A stretch of DNA of 55,161 nucleotides from NCBI RefSeq assembly GCF_019890635.1, contig NZ_JAIOAB010000049.1, forward strand, positions 1 to 55,161, given 5' to 3'. The position numbers and the translations under genes were made by a program. Positions within the stretch are counted from its first letter, which is position 1; each line of letters starts with the position of its first letter. This document shows, piece by piece, positions 43,653 through 52,074 of the stretch. This stretch comes from Streptomyces sennicomposti (GTDB lineage Bacteria > Actinomycetota > Actinomycetes > Streptomycetales > Streptomycetaceae). The notes below the pieces were generated by a model, which worked only from the letters and a program-made list of their open reading frames with translations, did no database searches and had not been told where the DNA came from.

Positions 43653-44068
43653 GGCGTCACCTCCGCCGCGTCGGCCAGCTCGGCGAGCACGCGTGCGTGG
43701 CACGGCTCGCCCTCGGGGCACCAGCAGCCCAGCCGCTGGCCCTTGAGCCGGGGAAGTTCGCGCTCGACCAGGTCGCGGTGCTGGTCGAGCCACAGGCGGT
43801 ACTTGGCGACGACGTCCTCGGCGGTGCCGTGCTTGCCGACCACGTACGGATTGGCGAGCAGGTGGCCGGCGAGGCGCCACCCGCCCTGGTACATCGGGCG
43901 GCCGACGTAGACGACGCCCTGGATCTCGGGGTCGTCGCGGCGGCCCTTGAGGCACACCACCGTGGTGGGCCCGGGGGCGGCCTGCTTCTGGTGCTCTTCT
44001 TCGAAGAGGTCGAAGCCCAGCTGCAGCCCGCCGTTCATCTCGGGGTCGAACCGCTTGGCGGCGCTCAT
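43649..44068 (-). CDS. DUF4326 protein
   Basis: 139 residues. VVYVGRPMYQGGWRLAGHLL, ANPYVVGKHGTAEDVVAKYR and LKGQRLGCWCPEGEPCHARV follow the DUF4326 pattern with a Cys-rich GCWCPxxxPCH motif, perhaps a metal site. Overlaps both neighbours by four bases. Often found near DNA modification genes; function unknown. Confidence 0.85.
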   Translation of the reverse strand: MSAAKRFDPEMNGGLQLGFDLFEEEHQKQAAPGPTTVVCLKGRRDDPEIQGVVYVGRPMYQGGWRLAGHLLANPYVVGKHGTAEDVVAKYRLWLDQHRDLVERELPRLKGQRLGCWCPEGEPCHARVLAELADAAEVTP

Positions 44069-45261
44069 GCCAGCACCTCCCGGACCCGCTCGGCCAGCCA
44101 ACGGGCGGACGGCGGCGGGAAGGCGTTGCCGATCTGCCGGTTGACCTCGGTGCTGGTCCCGGCGAACTGGTGGGAGTCGGGGAAGCCCTGGCCGCGGGCC
44201 TTCTCCCGGTTGGTGAACATCCGCACCCGGCAGTCGTCGAGCGTCGTGCCGGCGGGTTCCACGTACATGTGGTGGTTGCCCTCGGCGGTGAACGCGGGCG
44301 CGGCCTCGTCGAGGCTCTGCACGGTGCTGTGGTTGCGCAGGATGACCAGGAACGGCTTGCCCTCGTACCGGCGCAGCCCCAGCTCGACCTTGGCGCGGGT
44401 GGTGGCGGCGTACGGGCGGAACTTCTTGCCCGGCTTGCCGTCGCCGAAGCGGCGGGTGGGCGCGGACAGGTCGAGGACGTCGCCGATCGGCCGGGTCAGG
44501 GGGACGACCTCGCGGTGCCCGCAGCGCCGGTTCGGGCAGATGTAGCGGTAGCCCTCGCCGTACGTGGCGGTCTTCCGCATCCGGGGGCGGGCCCACTGCT
44601 GGATCGCCCGGACGTCGCCGCAGTGCCCGCACACGGCCCGGGGCCGGGGCCGCAGGTCCGGGCGGGGCAGGCCCTTGCGGGTGAGGACGAACGCGATGCG
44701 GTGGCGGTGCTGCGGCGCCGCGGTGAAGTCCTCGCCGTCCAGGTGTGCGGCGTCGAAGGACACCAGCGTCGGGAACTTGCCCAGTTTGTCGAAGATCCGC
44801 AGCCAGTCGTCGAACAGGTTCCAGCGGGTGGCGAACCCGGGGACGTTCTCCCCGGCGATGACGTCGTACTGGCCGCACTCGTCGGCGCGGACCAGGTCCC
44901 ACGCGGTGGCCCTCGTCTGCGACCAACTGACGGGCCGGGCCGTGAGGTCGTCCTGCTCCACGACGTCGTCGGCCTCCTCGACCGCGTCGTCCAGCGTGGC
45001 CACCTGCGGGGCACTGTTCCCGCCCGCCGGCGCGGCCTCCTTGCAGATCGGGGAGCCGACCAGGACCCGGGCGTAGGGCAGGCGCCGCATGTCGAGGGTG
45101 TGGACGTTCTCGCACTCGGCGCGCACGCCGGGGAAGTTCAGCCGGACGGTGGCGACGGCCGGCGGGGCGTGGTTGAACGCGGACCGCGCGCGGAACCCGG
45201 CGGCGCGGAACCCGGCGAGGTCGCCCCCGCCCCCGGTGAACAGGTGGTTGGCCGTGCTCAT
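44065..45261 (-). CDS. C5-cytosine DNA methyltransferase
   Basis: 398 residues. Motif I LFTGGGGDLAGFRAAGF (residues 7-23), catalytic Cys73 in VGSPICKEA, ENV at 138-140 in GENVPGF, QHRHR at 184-188 and RQIGNAFPP with Gly378-Asn379 are the ordered Dcm motifs. The catalytic block reads SPIC rather than PC, as in some actinophage enzymes. A zinc-ribbon-like CGHC ... CPNRRCGH sits in the target-recognition region. No partner restriction enzyme is in the operon, so it likely protects the plasmid rather than forming a restriction system. Confidence 0.9.
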   Translation of the reverse strand: MSTANHLFTGGGGDLAGFRAAGFRARSAFNHAPPAVATVRLNFPGVRAECENVHTLDMRRLPYARVLVGSPICKEAAPAGGNSAPQVATLDDAVEEADDVVEQDDLTARPVSWSQTRATAWDLVRADECGQYDVIAGENVPGFATRWNLFDDWLRIFDKLGKFPTLVSFDAAHLDGEDFTAAPQHRHRIAFVLTRKGLPRPDLRPRPRAVCGHCGDVRAIQQWARPRMRKTATYGEGYRYICPNRRCGHREVVPLTRPIGDVLDLSAPTRRFGDGKPGKKFRPYAATTRAKVELGLRRYEGKPFLVILRNHSTVQSLDEAAPAFTAEGNHHMYVEPAGTTLDDCRVRMFTNREKARGQGFPDSHQFAGTSTEVNRQIGNAFPPPSARWLAERVREVLA

Positions 45262-45701
45262 CGCGCGCCCTCCCACTCGGCGTCGGTGGCGAGGGCGGCG
45301 GCCGTGGCGTCGTCCAGCTGCAGGCGCACGGTCTCCAGCACCTGCTCCGGCGGCGTCCACAGCTGCAGCGCGCCGGTGGCGGGCACCGGCAGCGGCAGGG
45401 CGGTGACCTGGTCGAGCTGCCAGTGGTGGTGGCCGGGCATGGACCACGCGGTGCACGCCCCGTCGTCCGGGTGGCAGTCGACGATCCGGGCGACCGCAAT
45501 GACGGCGCCCAGGTCGAGCTGCAGCCCGCGCACGATGGCGCTCATGGGCGCGTGCCGGTTGGCGGTGGGGTCAGGCTTCGCCGCGCTGTGGATGAGGACG
45601 GCACCCCGGTGCGGGGTCGTCCAGGTGCGGTTTTCCACCCGCTTGTCAGCGTGGGCGATGGCGCTGGCCCAGGGCTGGCGGACGGTCAGCGCGCGGATCA
45701 T
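45258..45701 (-). CDS. ASCH-domain protein
   Basis: 147 residues. IRALTVRQPWASAIAHADKR, VENRTWTTPHRGAVLIHSAA is the ASCH (PUA-related) signature with the conserved W, K and RG. Likely binds RNA or modified nucleotides. Overlaps Dcm by four bases. Confidence 0.85.
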   Translation of the reverse strand: MIRALTVRQPWASAIAHADKRVENRTWTTPHRGAVLIHSAAKPDPTANRHAPMSAIVRGLQLDLGAVIAVARIVDCHPDDGACTAWSMPGHHHWQLDQVTALPLPVPATGALQLWTPPEQVLETVRLQLDDATAAALATDAEWEGAR

Positions 45702-45982
45702 GCCAGCCCCCGGAACGCCCTGGCGATGCCGAAGAGCACGATGGCCGTGACAACGACCGCGATCATCGTTCCTCGGCCGCTCGCGGTGACGACCTTGCCC
45801 AGTTGCAGCGGCACCTTGATGGCGACGACCACGATCGTGGCCACGTACGTCAGGAACGCGGCGCCGATGGTGTTGCCGATGCCCGCGCCGACATGGACGG
45901 CGAGCAGGGCTCCCAGCGTGCCCGCGAGGATGGCAACCAGGGCGGTGATCCGCTCGGCGGTGAAGTTCTCGGCGGCCTTCAT
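45698..45982 (-). CDS. small membrane protein
   Basis: 94 residues with two or three membrane segments (ITALVAILAGTLGALLAVHV, AAFLTYVATIVVVAIKVPLQ, MIAVVVTAIVLFGIARAFRG). Position in the operon suggests a linked membrane function. No family known. Confidence 0.75.
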   Translation of the reverse strand: MKAAENFTAERITALVAILAGTLGALLAVHVGAGIGNTIGAAFLTYVATIVVVAIKVPLQLGKVVTASGRGTMIAVVVTAIVLFGIARAFRGLA

Positions 45983-46266
45983 CGGGTCACCGCCAGCCGC
46001 GGGCCGGGGACGAAGCTCTGGAAGTCGGCGGCCTCGACCGCTCGCAGGCAGGCCGTCATGCGGGCGGCGGCGTCCTCGGGGTGCTTGCCGTAGTCGTAGG
46101 CGACCTCGGCGACCGCGAGCGCGGCGCCCTCGGGGCCCAGCCGGTCGGCGGCCTCGTGGATCAGCTCGCGGGTCCGAGCCGGGTTCGTGGCGAACGCGGC
46201 GACGGGGGCCTGGGAGACGAACAGGAACGTGGCGAGCGTCGTGGTGACGCGCGAGGTGGAACGCAC
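45979..46266 (-). CDS. hypothetical protein with signal-like N terminus
   Basis: 95 residues from GTG 46266 with GGAGG five bases before it. TTLATFLFVSQAPVAAFATN could be a signal peptide or membrane anchor, followed by helices (LIHEAADRLGPEGAALAVAE). Ends in a four-base overlap with the next gene. Confidence 0.65.
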   Translation of the reverse strand: MRSTSRVTTTLATFLFVSQAPVAAFATNPARTRELIHEAADRLGPEGAALAVAEVAYDYGKHPEDAAARMTACLRAVEAADFQSFVPGPRLAVTR

Positions 46267-46355
46267 AGCAGCCTCCAAGAAGGAGAGAAGAGAGGGGGCG
46301 CTGCCCGCCCCGGGCCTGACCGGAGCCGGGCCCGGGGCGGAGCGAGCGGGGCGGG

Positions 46356-46517
46356 TCAGCGGCTGGCCGGGGTGGACGTCGCGGGGGCCGGGGCCGGGCT
46401 CTCGGCGGCGGCCTTCATGGCGGCGACCTGGGCGGCAGCGCGCTCGGCGGCCTGGCGGGCCTCCTCGGCGCTGCGCAGGTACGCGCTGGCGGCGGGGTCC
46501 TGGATGACGGCGGCCAC
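46356..46517 (-). CDS. 53-residue helical peptide
   Basis: GTG 46517, five bases after the previous stop. The product (VAAVIQDPAASAYLRSAEEA and onward) is one alanine-rich helix with a Pro/Ala tail. Only the tight operon spacing and codon bias support it. Confidence 0.5.
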   Translation of the reverse strand: MAAVIQDPAASAYLRSAEEARQAAERAAAQVAAMKAAAESPAPAPATSTPASR

Positions 46518-46522
46518 TGCGG

Positions 46523-46852
46523 TCAGCCGACCAGCAGCGCGGTGCGGCCGTGCGGGCGCGCGGGCTGCGGGGAGTCCTGCCGGCCGTCCCGCTCGTGCGG
46601 GGTCGGGCGCAGGGGCAGCTGAGGCTTGGTCTCGGCGTGCACGGGGTTGTCGCAGGTGACGACGCCGTTGCGGGTGACGACGCGCTCGAAGTCGCGGCAG
46701 TCGCGGCACTTCGGCCCGATGCGGCCTGCGACGGCGAGGCGGGGCCCGGCGACGACCGGCAGGGCGCGGATGCCCTCGGGCGACAGGCGCAGGGCGGGGA
46801 GGTCGTCCACCTGGACGGTGAAACCGGGGATGAGGCTGAGAGACTGAATCAC
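46523..46852 (-). CDS. first gene of the long minus operon, zinc-motif protein
   Basis: 109 residues from GTG 46852 with GGAGGGATCTCC upstream. A strand-rich start (SLSLIPGFTVQVDDLPALRL) precedes CRDCRDFERVVTRNGVVTCD, three cysteines that could bind zinc. The tail is disordered. This gene heads the chain of overlapping genes down to 39937. Confidence 0.7.
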   Translation of the reverse strand: MIQSLSLIPGFTVQVDDLPALRLSPEGIRALPVVAGPRLAVAGRIGPKCRDCRDFERVVTRNGVVTCDNPVHAETKPQLPLRPTPHERDGRQDSPQPARPHGRTALLVG

Positions 46853-47200
46853 GGAGATCCCTCCAAGTCAGGGGTGTCCCAAACCCGGGAGGCGTTCGAC
46901 GCGCCTGTCCGGGGTCGGCCGGCGGCTGCAACCGCCGGCCAGAGAGAGGGTCAGGGCCTGCAAGCCCTGGCCCTCTCTCGTGCTTGCAGGACCAACATAA
47001 CCCCCAGACCTTTGAACTTCAAGACCCTTGAACTCTTGGAGTTTTGCGATTAGGTTGATCTCGACACCGATTGAAGGGAGTAGCGGATGGGATTCGCCCC
47101 CGCGGTCCGCGAGCGAGCACCGGTACGGCGTACGGTGCCGGGCGCCCGGACCCATAACCTCTTGGAGTCCATGACTCCACGACCCCAAGGGGGACCACAA
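46853..47200. promoter_or_regulatory. divergent control region between two operons
   Basis: A 16-bp stem hairpin (46942-46957 with 46964-46979, one G-U pair) lies near the minus operon's start. An AT-rich stretch 46985-47060 with TTGAACTTCAA and CTTGAACTCTTGG repeats probably holds promoters for both directions. GGAGTC-CAT-GACTCC at 47164-47178 lies 23 bases before the RHH gene start and looks like its operator. Confidence 0.6.
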
Positions 47201-47524
47201 ATGGCGGGCAACTCGGCGAAGCGCAAGGCCGTGCAGTCCGAAGAGCGGCCCAAGTGGGTGCCGCTGCGCGAGGACCAGCACAGCGAGCTGTCCACCATCG
47301 CGCGGGAGCTGATGCTGGCCCGGTCGCAGAAGACAGAGCGGCTCACTGAGAACACCGTGATCCGCGTGGCCGTTGACCTGGTGATCCGGCACCCGGAGCT
47401 GCTGGTCGGTGACACGGAGGACGACCTGCGCACGAACATGCTCGAACGGTTCGAGCAGCTGCTGGAGCGGGAGCGTGAGCTGCTGGCCGGCGGCACCGAA
47501 GGGGACCCGGGGGAGGGCCAGTGA
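47201..47524 (+). CDS. RHH-like regulator of the transfer operon
   Basis: 107 residues, AAGGGGGA ribosome site, ATG 47201. WVPLREDQHSELSTIARELM, then RLTENTVIRVAVDLVIRHPE recalls ribbon-helix-helix plasmid proteins, though the first strand is short. Coupled (GTGA) to the next gene. By position it should regulate transfer, perhaps through GGAGTC/GACTCC. Confidence 0.65.
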   Translation: MAGNSAKRKAVQSEERPKWVPLREDQHSELSTIARELMLARSQKTERLTENTVIRVAVDLVIRHPELLVGDTEDDLRTNMLERFEQLLERERELLAGGTEGDPGEGQ

Positions 47525-49455
47525 CCTCAGCAGCCACCAAACCCATCGACTGGCGGGGAGCGGCCGAACGGCTCGTCAACGGCACCCCTGCCTGGGCGCT
47601 GGCCGTCATCGGCGGTGCCGTGCTCATCACGGTGCTGGTTGTCGGCTTCCTGACCCTGTCCCGGCTCAGCCGCCGCAAGACGGAGCGGGAGCAGCACCGC
47701 CGCGAGGTCCTCGCGCTGGCGAAGGAGCAGGGCCAGCCCGCGCCGGCGGAACCGCTGCGGATGGACCCTAAGCCCCTCCTCGGCGGCATCGCGGTCAGCC
47801 TGTACGGCCTGTGGGGCTTCGCCACCGGAACGCTCGACCTGCCCATGTTCTTCGCCATCGGCTTCGTGTCGATGTTCGATGTGCTGGAACTGCGGCTGTT
47901 CGCGCTGATGTACAAGTCGGCGGACCCGAACAAGGGCTGGACTCCGCAGCTGCGGCTGCTGCAGGCCACGGCCTGGGGCTTCGTCGCGGCCTCCGCCATC
48001 GCCAACATCGCGCACGCCCCCAACGCCATCGCGGCGCCCTTCATGGCGCTCATGCCGATCGGCGCGGCCTGGGTCATCGAGCTGGACCTGCGCCGGGCCC
48101 TGGCTGGCAAGGAAGCGGAAGAGAAGCCGCAGCAGCAGGGCACCAAGCCCGGCCCGTTCCGGCTTGCTGCACTGCTCTGGCGGCGGCTGTGGGCGTGGTG
48201 CTTTCGCGTGGCCGGCCTGGACGTGAACGACCGGGCCGACGAGATGGTCCGCCGGGCCCGCGCCCGGGACGCTGCGGACGCCTCGTACGAACTGCGCAAG
48301 GCGCTCAAGGAGAAGGAGCACCTGGAGGCGGCCGTCGGCGGCACCGTTGTGGTGCGCGGCCGGGGCAAGGTCTCGGAGGAGCAGAAGCGCCTCGACGCGC
48401 TGAACCGGGCGCTGGAGAAGAAGATCCGGCCCAAGGCACAGACTGCGCTGGAGCTGGCGGACACTCAGGACCCGGAGCAGGGCCTGCAGCTCATGCAGCG
48501 GATGGCCTGGCTGACCCGCGCCGACGACGTCGCATTGCTGGACTACGGACCCGACAGCACCGCCATGGAGCTGCTGGAAGAGCTGAACATCGCGGCGAAC
48601 GCCGACTTCGTGAAGTCCCGCAAGCGGGCCCAGGAAGCCGACCAGAAGGCGGCGGAGGCGGAGAAGGTCCGGCTCGACGCCGAAAAGGCGGTCGCAGAAG
48701 CCGCGGAGAAGTTGGCGGCCGTGGAGAAGGTGCTGGAGGAGACCCGCAAGCAGGCGGAGGAGTCCCAGCAGAAGGCGGCGGCCGAACGGGAGGCGGAGGA
48801 GAAGCGCCTCAAGGCCCTGCGGGAGGAGCGGACGCGGCTGGAGTCCAGCGACGCCACGGCGGCCCAGCTCTACCAGAAGACGGCTGAGGAACTGGACGCG
48901 CTCAAGGGCCAGATGATCGGGCTGCAGGAAGAGCGCGGCAGGCTCGCCACCGCCTACGAGCAGGTGCAGAAGCAGGCCCAGGAAGCCAGCGAGAAGGCGC
49001 TGCGCCTCGAAGGGGAGCAGCAGGCGCTGACTATCCGGCTGGAGACCCTGCAGGCGGAGCGGGCGCGGTTCGAGACGGAGGCCACCAATGCGCTCAAGGA
49101 AGCCGAAGAAGCACGCAACGAGACGGAGGAAGCCCGGCGGGAGCTGGTGCGCCTGCAGGGCCAGCTGACCGCGCTGGAGAAGGTGCAGCAGGCAGTGCCG
49201 GCGCGGGTTCCGGGCGGTGCCCGGGTGCAGGCCACGGTCGACGAAGACCAGAAGGCGACCCGCGACCAGATCCGCACGGCCCTGGAGAAGCTGACCCCGG
49301 AGCAGCGGGAGCTGTCCCAGCGGGAGCAGGCGGTCCTGATCGAGCCGCACGTCCCGGTGAAGGCGGACTCGATCCGCCGGCACCTGCGGGCGATTGCCCG
49401 GGAGAACCAGCCCGGCCTGCCGGGGCAGCGCGACGACGAAGACGACGACGAGTGA
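47521..49455 (+). CDS. membrane/coiled-coil transfer protein (SpdB/DUF2637-like)
   Basis: 644 residues. Four or five membrane segments in the first 190 (WALAVIGGAVLITVLVVGFL, MFFAIGFVSMFDVLELRLFA, AFMALMPIGAAWVIELDL) match the DUF2637/SpdB group of Streptomyces spread proteins. From about 350 to 560 it is continuous coiled coil. The end (LTPEQRELSQREQAVLIEPH, VPVKADSIRRHLRAIAREN) is a helix-turn-helix-like unit and the last residues are DDEDDDE. Directly upstream of the coupling-protein gene. Confidence 0.75.
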   Translation: MTSAATKPIDWRGAAERLVNGTPAWALAVIGGAVLITVLVVGFLTLSRLSRRKTEREQHRREVLALAKEQGQPAPAEPLRMDPKPLLGGIAVSLYGLWGFATGTLDLPMFFAIGFVSMFDVLELRLFALMYKSADPNKGWTPQLRLLQATAWGFVAASAIANIAHAPNAIAAPFMALMPIGAAWVIELDLRRALAGKEAEEKPQQQGTKPGPFRLAALLWRRLWAWCFRVAGLDVNDRADEMVRRARARDAADASYELRKALKEKEHLEAAVGGTVVVRGRGKVSEEQKRLDALNRALEKKIRPKAQTALELADTQDPEQGLQLMQRMAWLTRADDVALLDYGPDSTAMELLEELNIAANADFVKSRKRAQEADQKAAEAEKVRLDAEKAVAEAAEKLAAVEKVLEETRKQAEESQQKAAAEREAEEKRLKALREERTRLESSDATAAQLYQKTAEELDALKGQMIGLQEERGRLATAYEQVQKQAQEASEKALRLEGEQQALTIRLETLQAERARFETEATNALKEAEEARNETEEARRELVRLQGQLTALEKVQQAVPARVPGGARVQATVDEDQKATRDQIRTALEKLTPEQRELSQREQAVLIEPHVPVKADSIRRHLRAIARENQPGLPGQRDDEDDDE

Positions 49456-49503
49456 GCGGGGGAGTCGGCGGACTCTGTCCACAGGCCCGATTTCCCAGGA
49501 TGA

Positions 49504-49558
49504 GCCAGACCCAGCTGTCCGGTCTGGCGGGCAATCTGCCCAGGTCCTCCCGCCAGAC
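49504..49558 (+). promoter_or_regulatory. mutually exclusive hairpins in the coupling-gene leader
   Basis: GCCAGAC at 49504-49510 can pair with GTCTGGC at 49522-49528, or that same segment can pair with GCCAGAC at 49552-49558, the second option extended to a 10-bp stem (49522-49531 with 49549-49558). Such alternatives are typical of attenuators, but could equally mark an oriT. Confidence 0.5.
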
Positions 49559-49650
49559 GGGAAGCCGCGCACCAGTGCGCGACAGGACCGCAACGATCGG
49601 TGAAATCCATGCCGTACTTGTCAGTGCAGCGACGTATACAGACAGGAGTG

Positions 49651-49697
49651 GCCCCGGTGGTGCATGAAGAGCTTGGCGGCTACTGCACCACCGGGGC
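49651..49697 (+). promoter_or_regulatory. leader hairpin of the coupling gene, copy 2 of a repeated element
   Basis: 14-bp perfect stem (49651-49664 with 49684-49697) with a 19-base loop containing AAGAGCTTGGCGGCT. It resembles the terminator at 22016-22065 in both stem and loop. It ends 20 bases before GTG 49717, so it lies directly before the ribosome binding site. Confidence 0.65.
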
Positions 49698-49716
49698 ACC
49701 GACGAAGGAGACCTTC

Positions 49717-52074
49717 GTGAACGACAACAGTAAGGCCAGCGTCCTGATCGACTCGACCAACCAGTCCGCCCCCGCCGAGGCCGAGGTCACCGCCGTCCTG
49801 GCGGCCGGGAAGACGGAAGAGGGCTGGAAGCCCATTGAGGGCGACACGCTCAAGAACGTGCTGTTCACCCCGCGTCCGGTCTTTCACCGCCCCACGGTGC
49901 GGCTGACGGCCCTGACCGTCCCCGCCACCCTGCTCGCTACCGAGACGACGACGCAGGACACCGACCCCGGCGGGATGCTCGGCACCATCTTCGGGGGCCT
50001 GGTCGACGCCGGTGGCACCCTGTTCGATGCGCAGCCGCTGCTGGTGACGGCTATGGCGGTCGGCCTGGTCGGCGCCGGTTACATGAAGCTCAGGGGCGAT
50101 TTCGACTTCACCCGCGAGACCGACGGTTTCGCCCCCAAGAGCAAGCTGAACAAGGCGCTCGGCGCCCGCCAGCTGGTCAAGAAGCGCAACGTGCTGCGCC
50201 CCAGCCTGGCGAAGGTGCCGGCGCGGAAGGTGGACACCAACGCGGTCGGCACCTACCTGGGCAAGGACCGCAAGACGGGCCTGCACCTGTACATGGCGAT
50301 CGAGGACAGCTCCGTGATGGTCGCCCCGCCCGGCGCGGGCAAGACGGCGAAGCTGGCCAACTGGATCATCGACGCACCCGGCGCGGTCCTGGCGACGTCG
50401 GTGAAGGTGGACATCGTCGATCTGACGGAGAAGCTCCGTGCCCGGGTCGGCCGCATCCTGATCTGGAACCCGCAGGCCATCGGCGGCCGGGACTCAAACG
50501 TGGCCTGGGACCCGGTGATCGGCTGCTCGGACCCGGAGCACGGCGTCGAGCGGGCGATGCGCCGCGCCAACTACCTGCTCGACGGCTCCGACGCCACCCG
50601 TGGCGTGGAGAACCGCAACTTCTGGGAGACGGCCAGCTACTCGGTGCTCAAGGCGTTCTTGTGGGCGGCCGACGCGGAGGACCTGACCCTGCTGGACGTG
50701 GCCCGCTGGTCCAAGAGCTTCCGCAACCACGAAGCCATCGACATCCTGGCGAAGTACGAGCACCCCGACCCCTACAACCCGTCCCGGCCGGTCGCCCCGC
50801 GCGGCTGGCGCGACGACCTGCTCCAAGTGCAGAAGGTCGAGGGCAAGCCGACCACGGGCGAGAACGTCTTCGGGACGCTGTCCAAGACGTTCATGTTCCT
50901 CGACACCCCGCAGATCCAGAAGGTGATCGAGAACGCGCACAAGGGCGACGGCCTCTTCGACATCCGCGGCTACCTGCAGTCGCAGGACACCCTGTACCTG
51001 CTGGGCCGGGACACCGGCCGGGGCGGCATCGGCCCGCTGTTCAGCTGCCTCACGGGTGAGATCTACGAAGCGGCCCGGGAGCTGGCGCCGCTGCAGCGCG
51101 GCGGGCGGCTGGACGCGCCCTGGTCGCTGATCCTCGACGAAGCGGCGCTGATCTGCTCGGTGCCGCTGGAGAAGTGGACCTCGGACAGCCGCGGCCTGGG
51201 TATCGCCATCCACGCGGTGTTCCAGTCGCGCTCGCAGATGCGGGAGCGCTACGGCCGGGAGGCGGCGAAGACGATCTGGACCAACATGGTCAAGCTCGTG
51301 CTCGGCGGCCTGGCCGACGAAGAGGACCTCAAGGGCCTGTCAGAGCTGTGCGGCCGGCACAAGGAGAAGCGGGAGTCGCACTCGAACTCCCCGGGCCCGG
51401 ACGGCACCATGCGCCAGTCCTCCTCGTACACCTGGGTTGAGGTCGACACCATGACCCCGGCGGACATCATGAACCTGGAGCCGGGCGAGATCCTGGTGCT
51501 GCGCCGCAACATCGGCGGCCCGGTCGTCGTCCGCTACGTGGCGGTGTGGGACCGCAAGGACGTCAAGGCCGTGGAGAAGCAGGAGAAGCGGGACGCAAAG
51601 GCGCAGCTCAAGGCGCGCAAGCGCAAGGACGCCACGGTGCCCGCGTACACGGCGCCCGTCGCGGCTCCGCTGGTCGAGGACCCGGCGGACCTGTGGGCAC
51701 CGCCGGAGCCTGCCAGCCCGTGGGCGCCGTCGGCCGCGGCCGGTGACACCAGCCCGTGGACGGCGGACCCGGCGGCCAGTGGCTGGGCTTCCGGCCCGCT
51801 GCCCGGCCCGCGTGACCACTTGCAGGTCGTGCGCGGCGAGGTCGTCCCGCCGGTGCCCCCGATGCCGGAGCACCCGCCGGTGATCCCGGAGCAGCCGAGC
51901 TTCGCCCCGACCCGGCACCTGGAGCAGGTGCCGCCGCAGCCGGAGCCACAGGAGCAGCCCGGGACCGCGCCGGCGTCGGTGCCGCTGCGCAAGACCGGCA
52001 CCGACGACTCGGCGGCCAGTGAGGACCCGTACGCCGGGTTCGAGGACGTTGACGACGACCTGGGCGGCCTGTGA
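49717..52074 (+). CDS. TraG/VirD4-type coupling protein
   Basis: 785 residues. Start GTG 49717 with GAAGGAGA; the frame runs upstream through the leader hairpin, so that extension is rejected. One membrane segment near residue 110 (PLLVTAMAVGLVGAGYM). ATPase: Walker A PPGAGKT at 204-210, Walker B LILDEA with Asp474-Glu475, and the FQSRSQ sensor segment. Brings relaxase-DNA and perhaps protein cargo to the transfer channel. The C-terminal 180 residues are Pro/Ala-rich and end DVDDDLGGL. No VirB4 ATPase was found nearby. Confidence 0.9.
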   Translation: MNDNSKASVLIDSTNQSAPAEAEVTAVLAAGKTEEGWKPIEGDTLKNVLFTPRPVFHRPTVRLTALTVPATLLATETTTQDTDPGGMLGTIFGGLVDAGGTLFDAQPLLVTAMAVGLVGAGYMKLRGDFDFTRETDGFAPKSKLNKALGARQLVKKRNVLRPSLAKVPARKVDTNAVGTYLGKDRKTGLHLYMAIEDSSVMVAPPGAGKTAKLANWIIDAPGAVLATSVKVDIVDLTEKLRARVGRILIWNPQAIGGRDSNVAWDPVIGCSDPEHGVERAMRRANYLLDGSDATRGVENRNFWETASYSVLKAFLWAADAEDLTLLDVARWSKSFRNHEAIDILAKYEHPDPYNPSRPVAPRGWRDDLLQVQKVEGKPTTGENVFGTLSKTFMFLDTPQIQKVIENAHKGDGLFDIRGYLQSQDTLYLLGRDTGRGGIGPLFSCLTGEIYEAARELAPLQRGGRLDAPWSLILDEAALICSVPLEKWTSDSRGLGIAIHAVFQSRSQMRERYGREAAKTIWTNMVKLVLGGLADEEDLKGLSELCGRHKEKRESHSNSPGPDGTMRQSSSYTWVEVDTMTPADIMNLEPGEILVLRRNIGGPVVVRYVAVWDRKDVKAVEKQEKRDAKAQLKARKRKDATVPAYTAPVAAPLVEDPADLWAPPEPASPWAPSAAAGDTSPWTADPAASGWASGPLPGPRDHLQVVRGEVVPPVPPMPEHPPVIPEQPSFAPTRHLEQVPPQPEPQEQPGTAPASVPLRKTGTDDSAASEDPYAGFEDVDDDLGGL

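Noticed and set aside
49600..49716. 39-codon upstream extension of the coupling protein
   Set aside because: It would run through the perfect leader hairpin, and GTG 49717 has the only good ribosome binding site.
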